A stretch of DNA of 64,000 nucleotides, taken from Leifsonia sp. fls2-241-R2A-40a. Lineage in GTDB: Bacteria; Actinomycetota; Actinomycetes; Actinomycetales; Microbacteriaceae. The DNA lies in assembly GCF_030209575.1 (NCBI RefSeq), contig NZ_JARVRS010000001.1, positions 1,798,001-1,862,000 of the forward strand, given 5' to 3'. The notes beneath the pieces were generated by a model. It searched no databases and had not been told where the DNA came from. It saw nothing but the letters and a program-made list of their open reading frames with translations. A program made the position numbers and the translations under genes. Of this stretch, positions 1-9,187 are shown piece by piece (within the stretch, counting starts at the first letter, position 1; each line of letters begins with the position of its first letter).

Positions 1-1
1 G

Positions 2-340
2 CTGCTGCTCACGCCCATCGTCGCCTGGCATCCGATCGAGTTCAGCTGGCCCGTGCTGCTGTCGCTGCTCGCGCTCGGAGCGCTCGGGACCGGCGTCGTC
101 TACATCTGGAACATGAACGTGCTGCGCGCGTGGGGTCCGACCGTCACCTCCGGCGTCACCTACGTCACGCCGGTGATCGGCGTGGCGCTGGGCATCCTCA
201 TCCTCGGCGAGCACCTGACCTGGAACGAGCCGGTCGGGGCGCTCATCGTCATCGCGGGAATCCTGCTCACGCAGCAGCGCGTGCGGCTGTTCACCCGCCG
301 CCAGGCCGAGCTGGCGGCGCAGGAGGCGGCCGCGCGCTAG
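2..340 (+). CDS. EamA/DMT-family transporter, C-terminal part (cut by window edge)
   Basis: This is the C-terminal part of a drug/metabolite-superfamily permease; the start lies upstream of the window. The open frame runs from base 2 to a TAG at 338-340. It shows three hydrophobic segments: one around YIWNMNVLRAWG, one around VTPVIGVALGILILGE and a last one ending ILLTQQRVRL. The pattern 'TPVIGVALGILILGE' followed by a final helix is typical of the second EamA repeat. The tail is short, basic and Ala-rich. The substrate cannot be told from this fragment. Amino-acid or metabolite export is common in the family, but that is only family knowledge. Confidence 0.8.
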   Translation: MLLTPIVAWHPIEFSWPVLLSLLALGALGTGVVYIWNMNVLRAWGPTVTSGVTYVTPVIGVALGILILGEHLTWNEPVGALIVIAGILLTQQRVRLFTRRQAELAAQEAAAR

Positions 341-375
341 CCGCGCGACCCTGGCCGCCCGACGCTGGCCGCGGC

Positions 376-493
376 CATCATCGGAGTTTCCGAGGTCATC
401 GCCGGAGATTCCGGCCGATCTCCTCGGCATCTCCGTCCCGGCCGCTTTGCGTCGGAGATTCAGGCGTCTTTCTCCGACGCTAACCGATGCGCG
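376..493. repeat. 118-bp intergenic repeat, copy 1
   Basis: First of two direct copies in the 386-bp gene-free stretch 341-726. By eye the two copies match at about 106 of 118 positions without gaps, and both end in TCTCCGACGCTAACCGATGC followed by GCG. Inside it, GCGTCGGAGA (449-458) and TCTCCGACGC (471-480) form a perfect 10-bp stem with a 12-base loop. Many CGGAGATT-like words occur in both orientations. No convincing gene lies in 341-726. The rest of the gap is GC-rich and includes a 15-bp palindrome GCGCGGTAACCGCGC at 549-563. Confidence 0.85.
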
Positions 494-582
494 GCGGCCG
501 CGCAGGAGCGGCAGGCGCGGGAGACACGGTAGGCGGCAGGAGGCGGCGGCGCGGTAACCGCGCAAGCCCCGTCTGCCCGAGC

Positions 583-700
583 CATCGTCGGAGTTTCGGA
601 GGCCATCGTCGAAGTTCCCGGCCGATCTCCTCCGGATCTCCGTCCCGGCCGCTTTCCGCCGGAGAATCAGGCGTCTTTCTCCGACGCTAACCGATGCGCG
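583..700. repeat. 118-bp intergenic repeat, copy 2
   Basis: Second direct copy, starting 207 bp after the first. The 3' third is almost unchanged, while the 5' half carries most of the roughly 12 differences. The stem seen in copy 1 has two mismatches here (CCGCCGGAGA at 651-664 region against TCTCCGACGC). It ends 26 bp before the stop codon of the minus-strand esterase gene, so it could be transcribed as the 3' UTR of that gene. Confidence 0.85.
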
Positions 701-726
701 TCCGGAGGGGCCGGGCGGCGGCGCGT

Positions 727-1722
727 CTAGCCGAGGTGCGACCGCAGGAACGCCACGGTCGCCGTCACGGCGTCCCGCGCCTCGGGATACGCCAGGTGGA
801 ACTGGTACTCGTGCGGGAGTGCCGGCGCGTGATCCGCCGGCCAGAACAGCTCGGTCACGTCGACCCCCGCGGCTCGCAGCGCGGCCGCCATCGGGACCGA
901 CTGGGTGACCGTGAGACCGTCCCCGTTGCCGCCCGAGATGTACGTCGGCGGGAAGCGCGAGGTCACGTGCCGGAGCACCGACATCGTCCGGCCGGCCGGG
1001 CTGTCCGACCAGTCCTTGGTGCCGCTGTACGCCCACATCGCCGTTTTGAACCCCCAGCCCACCAGCCCGGTCAGGCCGGCCAGCGCATCCAGGTCGTACA
1101 CACCGCAGTTCAGGATGATGCCGCGCAGCTGCTGGGGGCGAAGCGCGGGAGGGATGCCGACGAGCTGAGCATAGTCTGCGCTCGTCGTCAGGGCGGCCAG
1201 CTGGGCGGCGAGCTGGGCGCCCGCGGAGTCCCCGGCGAGCACGACGCGCGAAGGGTCGACGCCGAGCGATCCCGCGTTCGCAATGATGTGCGCGAGCGCG
1301 GCGTTCACCTGGCGGAGGGCGGTCGGGTACGCCGCCTCCGGCGCGAGCGTGTAGTTCAGCCCGATCGCCGTGAAGCCCTCCGCCGCGAGAATGCGGAGGT
1401 ACGGCTCCACATCCCGGCTCGACCCGGACAGCCAGGCGCCCCCGTGCACCCAGACGACCGTCGGCAGCGGGCCGTCGGCGCCCTCCGGACGGAACACGTC
1501 GAAAGTGAGCCCGTCCACGCCCGCATCCACTCCGACGTCGGCGGTCGTTTCCTGAGGCACGAACGGCTGCATCTCGGCAACCGTCTCGCGCGCCCCCTTG
1601 GTGAACACCCGCCGGATGACCAGCGCGCTCGGCCAGGGAGACGCCCGCGCGAACGCCACCGCCCCTGCAACCACCGCCCCCACGCCGACGAGTGAACTGA
1701 CCAGGGCCGCTCGAGCACGCAT
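727..1722 (-). CDS. Alpha/beta hydrolase of the hormone-sensitive-lipase (Abhydrolase_3) type
   Basis: A 331-residue esterase-like protein. The N-terminus has one hydrophobic segment (about residues 7-26), suggesting membrane attachment or export. The HSL-type oxyanion motif VHGGAW is near residue 93, and the nucleophile elbow GDSAGAQLA supplies the Ser near residue 165. A late Asp (NGDGLTV region) and a His (PADHAPALPHEYQ) complete a plausible triad. The family hydrolyses short-chain carboxylic esters; the true substrate is unknown. The ATG at 1720-1722 is preceded by AGGGG. It lies downstream of purL on the same strand, but the strong terminator at 1748-1792 makes it a separate transcription unit. 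Confidence 0.85.
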   Translation of the reverse strand: MRARAALVSSLVGVGAVVAGAVAFARASPWPSALVIRRVFTKGARETVAEMQPFVPQETTADVGVDAGVDGLTFDVFRPEGADGPLPTVVWVHGGAWLSGSSRDVEPYLRILAAEGFTAIGLNYTLAPEAAYPTALRQVNAALAHIIANAGSLGVDPSRVVLAGDSAGAQLAAQLAALTTSADYAQLVGIPPALRPQQLRGIILNCGVYDLDALAGLTGLVGWGFKTAMWAYSGTKDWSDSPAGRTMSVLRHVTSRFPPTYISGGNGDGLTVTQSVPMAAALRAAGVDVTELFWPADHAPALPHEYQFHLAYPEARDAVTATVAFLRSHLG

Positions 1723-1747
1723 CCCCTCACCGTAGCGCCGCCGAGCC

Positions 1748-1792
1748 CAGGAAAAACGCCCCGAATCGCGCGGACTCGGGGCGTTTTTCCTG
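1748..1792. terminator. Strong bidirectional-looking intrinsic terminator after purL
   Basis: A 17-bp perfect stem: CAGGAAAAACGCCCCGA (1748-1764) pairs with 1776-1792 around an 11-base loop. A-rich and T-rich ends give a U-tract in either direction. It sits 30 bp past the purL stop (minus strand), so it should end purL transcription before the esterase gene. Confidence 0.9.
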
Positions 1793-1822
1793 TGCTCGGG
1801 GGCTACCCGCAGGTCGGGCGGG

Positions 1823-4141
1823 TCAGGCGACCGTGGGACCGAAGTGCTCGGGGAGGGTGGAGCGGTGCACTCCGTGCAGCTCCTCCAGGCCGATCGTGAA
1901 GAGGTCCTGCACCTCGAGCACCGGCTGGGCGCCGACCTCGGCGTCGGTCACGCCGATGCGGAGTGCCGGGATGCCGCGGCCTTCGCAGAGGCCGCGGAAC
2001 TTCACGTCGTCCTCGCGCGGGACCGTCACGATGAGGCGGGCGGTCGACTCCGAGAACAGGGCGGTCGCCGCATCCACGCCGTCGCGCTCCTGGATCTCGG
2101 TCAGCCAGACGCGTGCGCCGACGCCGAAGCGCATGACGCTCTCGGCGAGGGCCTGCGCGAGTCCGCCGTCGGCCAGGTCGTGGGCCGACGAGACGAGACC
2201 CTCGAGGGCCGCGGCGTGCAGCGCCTCCGCCAGCGAACGCTCGGCGGTCAGGTCGACCGCCGGCGGGTGTCCGCCGAGGTGACCGTGGATGGTGCCGGCC
2301 CACGCCGATCCGTCGAGCTCCTCACGGGTGACGCCGAGGAGGTAGATGTTCTCGCCCTCGTCCTGCCAGCCGCTCGGGATGCGCCGCGCGACGTCGTCGA
2401 TCACGCCGAGCACACCGACGACCGGGGTCGGGAAGATCGGGGTGTCACCGGTCTGGTTGTAGAACGAGACGTTGCCGCCGGTGACCGGGATCTCGAGTTC
2501 GAGGCAGGCGTCCGACAGGCCCTCGACGGCCTGGGAGAACTGCCACATGACCTCGGGGTTCTCCGGGCTGCCGAAGTTGAGGCAGTCGGTGACGGCGACC
2601 GGGGTGGCGCCGGAGGCGGCGACGTTGCGGTAGGCCTCGGCGAGGGCGAGCTTGGCGCCCTGCTTCGGGTCGAGCTGGCAGTAGCGGCCGTTGGCGTCGG
2701 TCGCTATGGCGAAGCCGAGACCCGACTCCTCGTCGACGCGGATCATGCCGGCGTCGTCCGGGAAGGCGAGCGCGGTGTTGCCGCCGACGAAGTAGTCGTA
2801 CTGGTCGGTGATCCAGCCCTTGTCGGCCAGGTTTGCGCTGCCGAGGAGGGCGAGGGTCTGCTCGCGCAGCTCGTCGCCCGTGGTCGGGCGCGCGAGCACG
2901 GCGGCCGAGTCGTCCTGCAGGGCGTCGATCCAGGTCGGGTAGGCGACCGGGCGCTCGTAGACCGGGCCGTCGACGGCGACCGTGCGCGGGTCGACGTTGA
3001 CGATCTCCTCGCCCTTCCAGTTGATGACGAGGCGGCCGGTCTCGGTGACCTCGCCGAGCACGCTGGTCTCCACATCCCACTTGGCGGTCACGGCGAGGAA
3101 CGCGTCGAGCAGTTCCGGCTTGACGACGGCCATCATGCGCTCCTGGCTCTCCGACATGAGGATCTCCTCGGCCGTGAGGCTCGGGTCGCGCAGCAGCACC
3201 TTGTCGAGCTCGACGAACATCCCGCCGTCGCCGTTGGAGGCGAGCTCGCTGGTCGCGCAGGAGATGCCCGCCGCGCCCAGGTCCTGGATGCCCTCGACCA
3301 GCTTGTCGCGGAACAGCTCCAGGCAGCACTCGATGAGCACCTTCTCGGCGAACGGGTCGCCCACCTGGACGGCCGGACGCTTGGTCGGTCCGCCCGCGGA
3401 GAACGTGTCGGACGCGAGGATGCTCGCCCCGCCGATCCCGTCGCCACCGGTCCGGGCGCCGAACAGCACGACCTTGTTGCCGGCGCCGGACGCGTTCGCG
3501 AGGTGCAGGTCCTCGTGGCGGAGGACGCCGACGGATAGCGCGTTGACCAGCGGGTTGCCCTGGTAGATCGGGTCGAAGTAGGTCTCGCCGCCGATGTTCG
3601 GGAGGCCCAGGCAGTTGCCGTAGAACGAGATGCCGGAGACGACGCCGTGCACGACGCGGGCGGTGTCCGGGTTGTCGATGGCGCCGAAGCGCAGCTGGTC
3701 CATCACGGCGACCGGGCGCGCGCCCATCGAGATGATGTCGCGGACGATCCCGCCGACGCCGGTCGCGGCGCCCTGGAACGGCTCGATGTAGGAGGGGTGG
3801 TTGTGCGACTCCACCTTGAAGGTGACCGCCCAGCCCTCGCCGACGTCCACGACGCCCGCGTTCTCGCCGATGCCGACCATGAGGTTCTTCTTCATCGCCG
3901 GGCTGACCTTCTGGCCGAACTGGCGCAGGTAGATCTTCGACGACTTGTAGGAGCAGTGCTCCGACCACATCACCGAGTACATGGCGAGCTCGCCGCTGGT
4001 GGGCCGGCGGCCGAGGATCTCGCGGATGCGCGCGTACTCGTCCGGCTTGAGGCCGAGCGCCGCGTACGGCTGTTCCCGCTCGGGAGTCTCGACGGCGTTC
4101 GCGACGGTGTCGACGACGTGGGCGGTGGCGGTGTCGGTCAC
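1823..4141 (-). CDS. purL: Phosphoribosylformylglycinamidine synthase subunit PurL (small type)
   Basis: A 772-residue FGAM synthase subunit II, the ATP-dependent synthetase half that converts FGAR and ammonia to FGAM in purine synthesis. The length fits the small PurL that works with separate PurS and PurQ, both encoded nearby at 6067-7025. Recognisable blocks are EHCSYKSSK near residue 60, [10 protein letters not shown]-like [21 protein letters not shown] near 110-130 (catalytic His and glycine-rich loop), and GGETAEM-type repeats in both AIRS-like halves ([17 protein letters not shown]). The start is GTG (4139-4141), 66 bp after the preceding minus-strand gene. A TAGACT hexamer at 4184-4189 (minus) could be its -10 element. 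Confidence 0.97.
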   Translation of the reverse strand: MTDTATAHVVDTVANAVETPEREQPYAALGLKPDEYARIREILGRRPTSGELAMYSVMWSEHCSYKSSKIYLRQFGQKVSPAMKKNLMVGIGENAGVVDVGEGWAVTFKVESHNHPSYIEPFQGAATGVGGIVRDIISMGARPVAVMDQLRFGAIDNPDTARVVHGVVSGISFYGNCLGLPNIGGETYFDPIYQGNPLVNALSVGVLRHEDLHLANASGAGNKVVLFGARTGGDGIGGASILASDTFSAGGPTKRPAVQVGDPFAEKVLIECCLELFRDKLVEGIQDLGAAGISCATSELASNGDGGMFVELDKVLLRDPSLTAEEILMSESQERMMAVVKPELLDAFLAVTAKWDVETSVLGEVTETGRLVINWKGEEIVNVDPRTVAVDGPVYERPVAYPTWIDALQDDSAAVLARPTTGDELREQTLALLGSANLADKGWITDQYDYFVGGNTALAFPDDAGMIRVDEESGLGFAIATDANGRYCQLDPKQGAKLALAEAYRNVAASGATPVAVTDCLNFGSPENPEVMWQFSQAVEGLSDACLELEIPVTGGNVSFYNQTGDTPIFPTPVVGVLGVIDDVARRIPSGWQDEGENIYLLGVTREELDGSAWAGTIHGHLGGHPPAVDLTAERSLAEALHAAALEGLVSSAHDLADGGLAQALAESVMRFGVGARVWLTEIQERDGVDAATALFSESTARLIVTVPREDDVKFRGLCEGRGIPALRIGVTDAEVGAQPVLEVQDLFTIGLEELHGVHRSTLPEHFGPTVA

Positions 4142-4206
4142 GCGGGCACTCCAGGCTGGGTGGGGCAGGCGGGGGAGGACTCCAGTCTACCGGGCTTCGC
4201 GGAGGG

Positions 4207-5025
4207 TCAGGCGGGGCAGCGTTCCGAGGGGATGGACCTGACCGTCCCCTGACCCCCAGGCTGCACCGCGTCGTTCCCGAGCTGGATGGTGAAGACCACG
4301 TCGTGCATCACGCCGAACACCATCCAGTCGCCCTGGCCGTCCGTCCGGCCGTAGTAGACGACGGAGTCGCTGTAGCTCCCGGTCTGCTGGATGTCCGGGT
4401 ACGCCGCGAACAGTTCCTCCCGTGTCGAACTGACGCCGATGCCGGCTTCCGTCTTGGGGCTCACCGCTCGGTCGTCCGAGCCGTCGCCGTAGTTGCCGAA
4501 TTGGATGGCAGCCGTCCCGTCTGAGCCGTCCGCCGCCCCGACTAGGACGAAGCTCACGCCGCCGGCGGCCTGGTAGTCCCTCTGTCCGGCGAGGCAGCGC
4601 GAATCGGTCACGTCCTGCAGGGCGGGGACCCCCTGCCCCTGGGTCGCGAAGGGCGCACCGACCGTCAGGGGACCGACGCTGTCGAAGCCGATGATCCAGG
4701 TGGATGTGTCGGCCGGGTCCTGGACCGAGCTGTCGGGAGCCGGTGTCGGGGTCGGTGTGGGGGTCGGCGTGGGCGTCGGTGTGACCGTCGGCTCAGGCGT
4801 GGTTGTCGCCGTCGGCGCGGCGATCGGCTGCGGGTCGATGAGGCCGGTGCTGAGCGCGTAGGCCACCGTGCCGCCGGAGATGCTCACCGCGAGCAGCACG
4901 AGCGTGACGATCAGCGCGGTGCGCTTCCGTCCGCCGGCGCGTCCGGGGTGGGCGGCCGCGTTGCCGACCACCAGCTCGCGGATCGCCGCCTTGCGACGCG
5001 GGTCGAAGGTGGGCTCGTCGCTCAT
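4207..5025 (-). CDS. Single-pass membrane protein with Thr-Pro linker, partner of the upstream sigma factor
   Basis: A 272-residue protein of unknown function. A basic cytoplasmic N-terminus (about 35 residues) leads to one membrane helix (ALIVTLVLLAVSISGGTVAYAL, about 38-58). A Thr/Pro repeat linker (TPTPTP, about 85-105) follows, then an extracytoplasmic domain of about 165 residues containing two Cys (SRCLAGQR and SERCPA) that may form a disulfide. Its ATG overlaps the sigma-factor stop by 4 bp (ATGA), so the two are translationally coupled. Position and topology suggest a sensor or anti-sigma-like role, but I see no zinc-binding anti-sigma (ZAS) motif, so that is only an inference. Confidence 0.75.
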   Translation of the reverse strand: MSDEPTFDPRRKAAIRELVVGNAAAHPGRAGGRKRTALIVTLVLLAVSISGGTVAYALSTGLIDPQPIAAPTATTTPEPTVTPTPTPTPTPTPTPAPDSSVQDPADTSTWIIGFDSVGPLTVGAPFATQGQGVPALQDVTDSRCLAGQRDYQAAGGVSFVLVGAADGSDGTAAIQFGNYGDGSDDRAVSPKTEAGIGVSSTREELFAAYPDIQQTGSYSDSVVYYGRTDGQGDWMVFGVMHDVVFTIQLGNDAVQPGGQGTVRSIPSERCPA

Positions 5026-5585
5026 CGCTCTCCTCCGTTCATCTGTTCCGCGAGTCGGGCCTTCGCTCGGGAGAGCCGCGACTTCACGGTTCCGGGCGCC
5101 ACCCCCAGCGCCTCCGCGGCGTCGGCCGTGCTGAGCTCTTCGAGCACGCAGAGGGTCAGGATGTCCTGGTCGCGTCGCGGAAGCGAGGCGAGCGCCGCGC
5201 GCAGTGCCGCTCGGCGCGCATCCCGGTCGATGCGGTCGTCCACGGCGTCCGCATGATCGGGGGCGTGCTCCGGCGGGGGCAGTTGCCGCAGGCCGTCCCG
5301 GTAGCGGCGGGAGGCGCGTGCGTAGTTGCGGAAGACGAAGTTGGTCATCACCAGCAGCCAGCCGATGACGGAGCCGTTCACCACCCGCATGGCGTCCCGG
5401 CGGCGCCAGGCCTCCAGGAACACGACCGCGGTCACGTCCTCCGCGTCGTGGATCGACGCGGTCAGCCGGACGGCCTGGCGGAAGACGCGGTCGTGATGCA
5501 GGTCGAACAGTGCCCCGAACGCATCCGGATCACCGGCGTTCACGCGTTGGAGCACGTCCGGCTCGTCGATTCGGATTCCCCTCAC
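5022..5585 (-). CDS. ECF-type RNA polymerase sigma factor
   Basis: A sigma-70-family factor of about 187 residues when started at GTG 5583-5585. The frame stays open upstream, but the extra N-terminus (Arg/Ser-rich, no homology feel) is unlikely to be translated. Region 2 spans the DAFGALFDLHHDRVFRQA stretch to NFVFRNYARASRRYR. Region 4 is LPRRDQDILTLCVLEELSTA through APGTVKSRLSRAKARL, with the helix-turn-helix. An acidic His/Asp-rich linker lies between them. It is followed by the membrane protein at 4207 with a 4-bp overlap, the usual sigma/regulator layout. The signal it answers to is unknown. Confidence 0.9.
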   Translation of the reverse strand: MRGIRIDEPDVLQRVNAGDPDAFGALFDLHHDRVFRQAVRLTASIHDAEDVTAVVFLEAWRRRDAMRVVNGSVIGWLLVMTNFVFRNYARASRRYRDGLRQLPPPEHAPDHADAVDDRIDRDARRAALRAALASLPRRDQDILTLCVLEELSTADAAEALGVAPGTVKSRLSRAKARLAEQMNGGER

Positions 5586-5691
5586 AACTATGAAGTGTCC
5601 ACGACGGGGGCGGCGGTTCCCGAACGGCGTCCGACTTCGGCAGCTCGCGCCGCGGCTCCGCGCGCTAGGGTGTGCCGCGAGGAGGCCCGCC

Positions 5692-6060
5692 ATGCACGTC
5701 CCACGACCCTCGCAGGAGACCCAGGACCTGTTCCGGACGCTCATTCCGGAGGCGTCCGGAGTTCAGGTCAAGCCGATGTTCGCCAACCTGGCCGCGTTCG
5801 TGAACGGCAACATGTTCGCCGGGCTGTTCGGCGACTCCATCGGGGTGCGCCTGCCCGACGAAGCCGTGCGCGAGCAGCTTCTCGCCATCGACGGAGCCGG
5901 CCCCTACGGCCCGGCTGAACGGCCGATGGGCGGCTACGTCTCGCTGCCCGAGGCGTGGAGGGACGACCCCGACCGCCTGCGCGAATGGATCGGCGTCGCG
6001 CTGGAGCAGGTCGGCCGGATGCCGCCGAAGCAGAAGAAGCCGCGGAAAGCCGCCGGCTGA
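5692..6060 (+). CDS. TfoX N-terminal domain family protein
   Basis: A 122-residue protein with the TfoX_N fold signature: VKPMFANLAAFVNGNMFAGL near residues 25-45, then GVRLPDEAVREQ and RPMGGYVSLPE. The tail is Lys-rich (PKQKKPRKAA). In proteobacteria TfoX governs competence, but stand-alone TfoX_N proteins in actinobacteria have no established function, so no competence role is claimed. The ATG at 5692 has GAGGAGG seven bases upstream. An upstream ATG at 5590 in the same frame lacks a ribosome site and would run through the divergent sigma-factor promoter region. The gene converges with purQ, leaving a 6-bp gap. Confidence 0.85.
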   Translation: MHVPRPSQETQDLFRTLIPEASGVQVKPMFANLAAFVNGNMFAGLFGDSIGVRLPDEAVREQLLAIDGAGPYGPAERPMGGYVSLPEAWRDDPDRLREWIGVALEQVGRMPPKQKKPRKAAG

Positions 6061-6066
6061 GCGGAG

Positions 6067-6764
<698 letters not shown>

Positions 6765-6765
<1 letters not shown>

Positions 6766-7025
6766 CAGGCGTCGACCTCGGCGGGGTAGTGGATGCCCAC
6801 CACGTCCTCGATCACGGAGTTGGAGAGGATCTCGTCGGCGATCTCCTGGACCGTCGCGCGCAGGTCGTCGTCGATCGGACCGTCGACGGTCAGCTCGAAC
6901 CGCTTGCCGACGCGCACCCCGGTGACGCCGCCGCGGCCCGTGCGGGCGAGCGCTCGTGCGACCGCCTTGCCCTGCGGGTCGAGCAGTTCGGCCTTGGGCA
7001 TCACTTCTACAACGATCGTCGGCAC
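6765..7025 (-). CDS. purS: Phosphoribosylformylglycinamidine synthase subunit PurS
   Basis: An 86-residue PurS, the small structural subunit that bridges PurQ and PurL in the three-part FGAM synthase. The sequence [20 protein letters not shown], then [12 protein letters not shown] and [14 protein letters not shown], follows the family along its whole length. The start is GTG at 7023-7025 (first residues V-P-T-I-V-V-E-V-M). The frame is open far upstream but that portion has no PurS character and overlaps the neighbouring regulator antisense-free coding frame. Confidence 0.95.
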
Positions 7026-7074
7026 GGGGATACTCCGCTCACTCGGGCGTCGGGGTGGGGGTTCGTCGACGATT

Positions 7075-7920
7075 CTACCGTGCGGCGGCGACAGTCCGTT
7101 CCGGGGCCGCGACGGCGGAGGCGTACGCGACGGCGCGGTCCTCGAGGTCGCGGCGGAGCCGCCGGAAGAGGCCGGCGGAGGCGGCTCCCGGCCAGTCGCC
7201 GGGCAGGACATCCGACGGCAGCCCGGGGTCCCGGTAGGGGATGACGCGCCACTCGTCGAGCGCGCGCATCCACAGGGCGAAGGCCTGCGCATCGTCGGCC
7301 GGGGCCGGCGCCGCTCCGAAGTGCGCGAGAAACGACTCGTGCACGGCACGGATCGCCGGGAGGTCGTACCAGCGGGAGAGACCCTCGGCGAGGTCGCCGC
7401 GGGGAACGGCGTCCGTGAACAGGACCACCGCCGCGTCGCCGTCCGGCGACTGCGCGGCGTGCGCGACCTCCTCCTCGAGGCCGGCGGGCGCGATCCACAG
7501 GCCGTCGGCGACGCTCCCGCAGCCGAGCGCGGCGAGCCGGCGCCGGAGGCGGTCGCGACTGGCCCGCCGATGCTCCGGGAACGAGAACGACACGAGGCAC
7601 CAGGCGGACGCCTCCACGCGCTCGCCGTAGATGCGCGCATCCCCGCTCTGCAGCATCGGGACGGCGGCCGGATCAACCGCGTACCCGGCGACGCCGTCGC
7701 GCTGCTCGCGCCGCAGGACACCGCGCGAGCACAACCGGGCGAGACTCGAGCGGGCCGTGGCCGCAGGGATGCCGAGGTCGTCCATCAGCCGGACGGCGCC
7801 GGCGGCGCTCATCCATCCGCCGATCGGCCGCAGGATGCTGCCGACGACGGTACGCAGGAGCGCCGTCGCACTGCCGCTGCTCGCCTCCAGGTCTTCGCGC
7901 GCGGCCGCAGCCTCACTCAT
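7075..7920 (-). CDS. PaaX-family transcriptional regulator, distal gene of the kynurenine operon
   Basis: A 281-residue protein with PaaX organisation. An N-terminal winged helix (ILRPIGGWMSAAGAVRLMDDL to TARSSLARLCSRGVLRRE, about residues 28-72) is followed by the PaaX core (WCLVSFSFPEHRRASRDRLRRRLAALGCG) and a C-terminal domain (RDPGLPSDVLPGDWPG). PaaX proteins repress aromatic catabolic operons and are released by a CoA-thioester or other pathway intermediate. Here the gene overlaps the end of kynU by 8 bp, so it is read with the tryptophan-degrading genes. An autoregulatory role on that operon is an inference. GntR-like misannotation is the main alternative. Confidence 0.85.
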   Translation of the reverse strand: MSEAAAAREDLEASSGSATALLRTVVGSILRPIGGWMSAAGAVRLMDDLGIPAATARSSLARLCSRGVLRREQRDGVAGYAVDPAAVPMLQSGDARIYGERVEASAWCLVSFSFPEHRRASRDRLRRRLAALGCGSVADGLWIAPAGLEEEVAHAAQSPDGDAAVVLFTDAVPRGDLAEGLSRWYDLPAIRAVHESFLAHFGAAPAPADDAQAFALWMRALDEWRVIPYRDPGLPSDVLPGDWPGAASAGLFRRLRRDLEDRAVAYASAVAAPERTVAAAR

Positions 7921-9187
7921 GCGTCAGCTCGCCGAGGGTGTCGCGCACCGCGGCCATCCCGGCGTGGACCTCCTCGAAGCTGGTGCTGAACGGAGACAGG
8001 CCGACGCGAAGTCCGCCCGGGTCGCGGTAGTCCGGGATGACGTCCTGCTGCCAGAGCGCGGCCGTCACTTCGCGCATGGCCGGGTGGTTCAGCGTGATGT
8101 GGCCGCCGCGGCTCTCGGGGTCGCGCGGGCTGGCCAGCGTCGCCCCCAGCGGGGTCAGCCATTCGTCGGCGAGGGCGATGGCGAACTGCGTCAGCGCTAC
8201 CGACTTGGTCCGCACCGCGCCGATCCCGGCCTCGTCGATCATCGCGATCGTGTCGCGCATCGCCAACATGCCGACGATCGGCGGCGTGCCGCTGAGGAAG
8301 CGGCGGATGTCGCCGGCCGGGCGGTACTCCGGGCCCATGAGGAAGACGTCGCTCGCGCCCATCCACCCCTGGATGGGCTGGGTCAGCTGCGGGATGAGGC
8401 GCCGGTTGACGTAGCCGAAGGCCGGCGAGCCGGGGCCTCCGTTGAGGTACTTGTACGTGCAGCCGACCGCGAGGTCGACGCCGGCGGCATCCAGCTCGAC
8501 CGGGACCGATCCGGCGGAGTGGCACAGGTCCCACAGCACCAGCGCGCCCGCATCGTGCACGATCCGGGTGATCGTGTGAAGGTCGGCGAGGAATCCCGAC
8601 CGGTACGCGACGTGGCTGAGCACGACGAGTGCCGTTCGCGGGCCGACGGCCGCCGCGACCTGCTCGGGCGTGACGCCCGCCTCGGTGTCCGCCTCGATCC
8701 ACACCAGGTCCAGGCCGCGCTCGCGCGCGATCCCGTCGAGCAGGTAGCGGTCGGTCGGGAAGTTGTCGGTGTCGAGGACGATCTCGCTCCGCTCCGGCAG
8801 GCTGTCCACGGCGGCGCGCGCCAGCTTGTAGAGGAGGACGGTGGTGGAGTCGCCGATGAACGTCTGGCCCGCTGCGGCGCCGAGCGCCGCCCGGCCGAGG
8901 TCGTCGCCGATCGTGAACGGCAGTTCCATCCACTCCTCGTCCCAGCCGCGGATCAGCCGGCCGCCCCACCCGTCGAGGAGGAAGCGGTGGATGCCGTCGA
9001 TGCTCGCCCGCGTCGGTCGGCCCAGCGAGTTGCCGTCGAAGTAGGCAGTCACCGCGTTGCTGCCGTCGTCGATGCCGGCGAAGCGGCCGCGGAAGGCCGC
9101 GAGCGAGTCGGCGGCGTCGAGCGCGCGGGCGGCGGTGAGGGCGTCCGGCAGCAGGGATGCGGGGGGCGCGAGGTCGAAGTCGGTCAT
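7913..9187 (-). CDS. kynU: Kynureninase
   Basis: A 424-residue PLP enzyme that cleaves kynurenine to anthranilate and alanine. Family landmarks are FDGNSLGRPTRAS near residue 40, FIGDSTTVLLYKLARAAV, the aspartate region LVLWDLCHSAGSVPVEL, and the PLP-binding lysine in GCTYKYLNGGPGSPAF. SGTPPIVGMLAMRD and GGLRVGLSPFSTSFEEV close the protein. The ATG at 9185-9187 (MTDFDLAPP) overlaps the upstream amidohydrolase stop by 4 bp. The longer open frame upstream belongs to that neighbour's coding region. The operon runs tryptophan dioxygenase, amidohydrolase, kynU, PaaX regulator. Confidence 0.95.
   Translation of the reverse strand: MTDFDLAPPASLLPDALTAARALDAADSLAAFRGRFAGIDDGSNAVTAYFDGNSLGRPTRASIDGIHRFLLDGWGGRLIRGWDEEWMELPFTIGDDLGRAALGAAAGQTFIGDSTTVLLYKLARAAVDSLPERSEIVLDTDNFPTDRYLLDGIARERGLDLVWIEADTEAGVTPEQVAAAVGPRTALVVLSHVAYRSGFLADLHTITRIVHDAGALVLWDLCHSAGSVPVELDAAGVDLAVGCTYKYLNGGPGSPAFGYVNRRLIPQLTQPIQGWMGASDVFLMGPEYRPAGDIRRFLSGTPPIVGMLAMRDTIAMIDEAGIGAVRTKSVALTQFAIALADEWLTPLGATLASPRDPESRGGHITLNHPAMREVTAALWQQDVIPDYRDPGGLRVGLSPFSTSFEEVHAGMAAVRDTLGELTHE

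Noticed and set aside
130-690. Two open frames (130-483 and 487-690) ending in the same peptide
   Set aside because: Their shared ends come from the 118-bp direct repeat. Both are Arg/Gly/Ser-rich shadow frames of GC-rich DNA without ribosome sites.
5590-5691. Longer N-terminus for the TfoX-N protein from ATG 5590
   Set aside because: It would be read through the divergent sigma-factor start region and has no ribosome site; ATG 5692 has GAGGAGG upstream.
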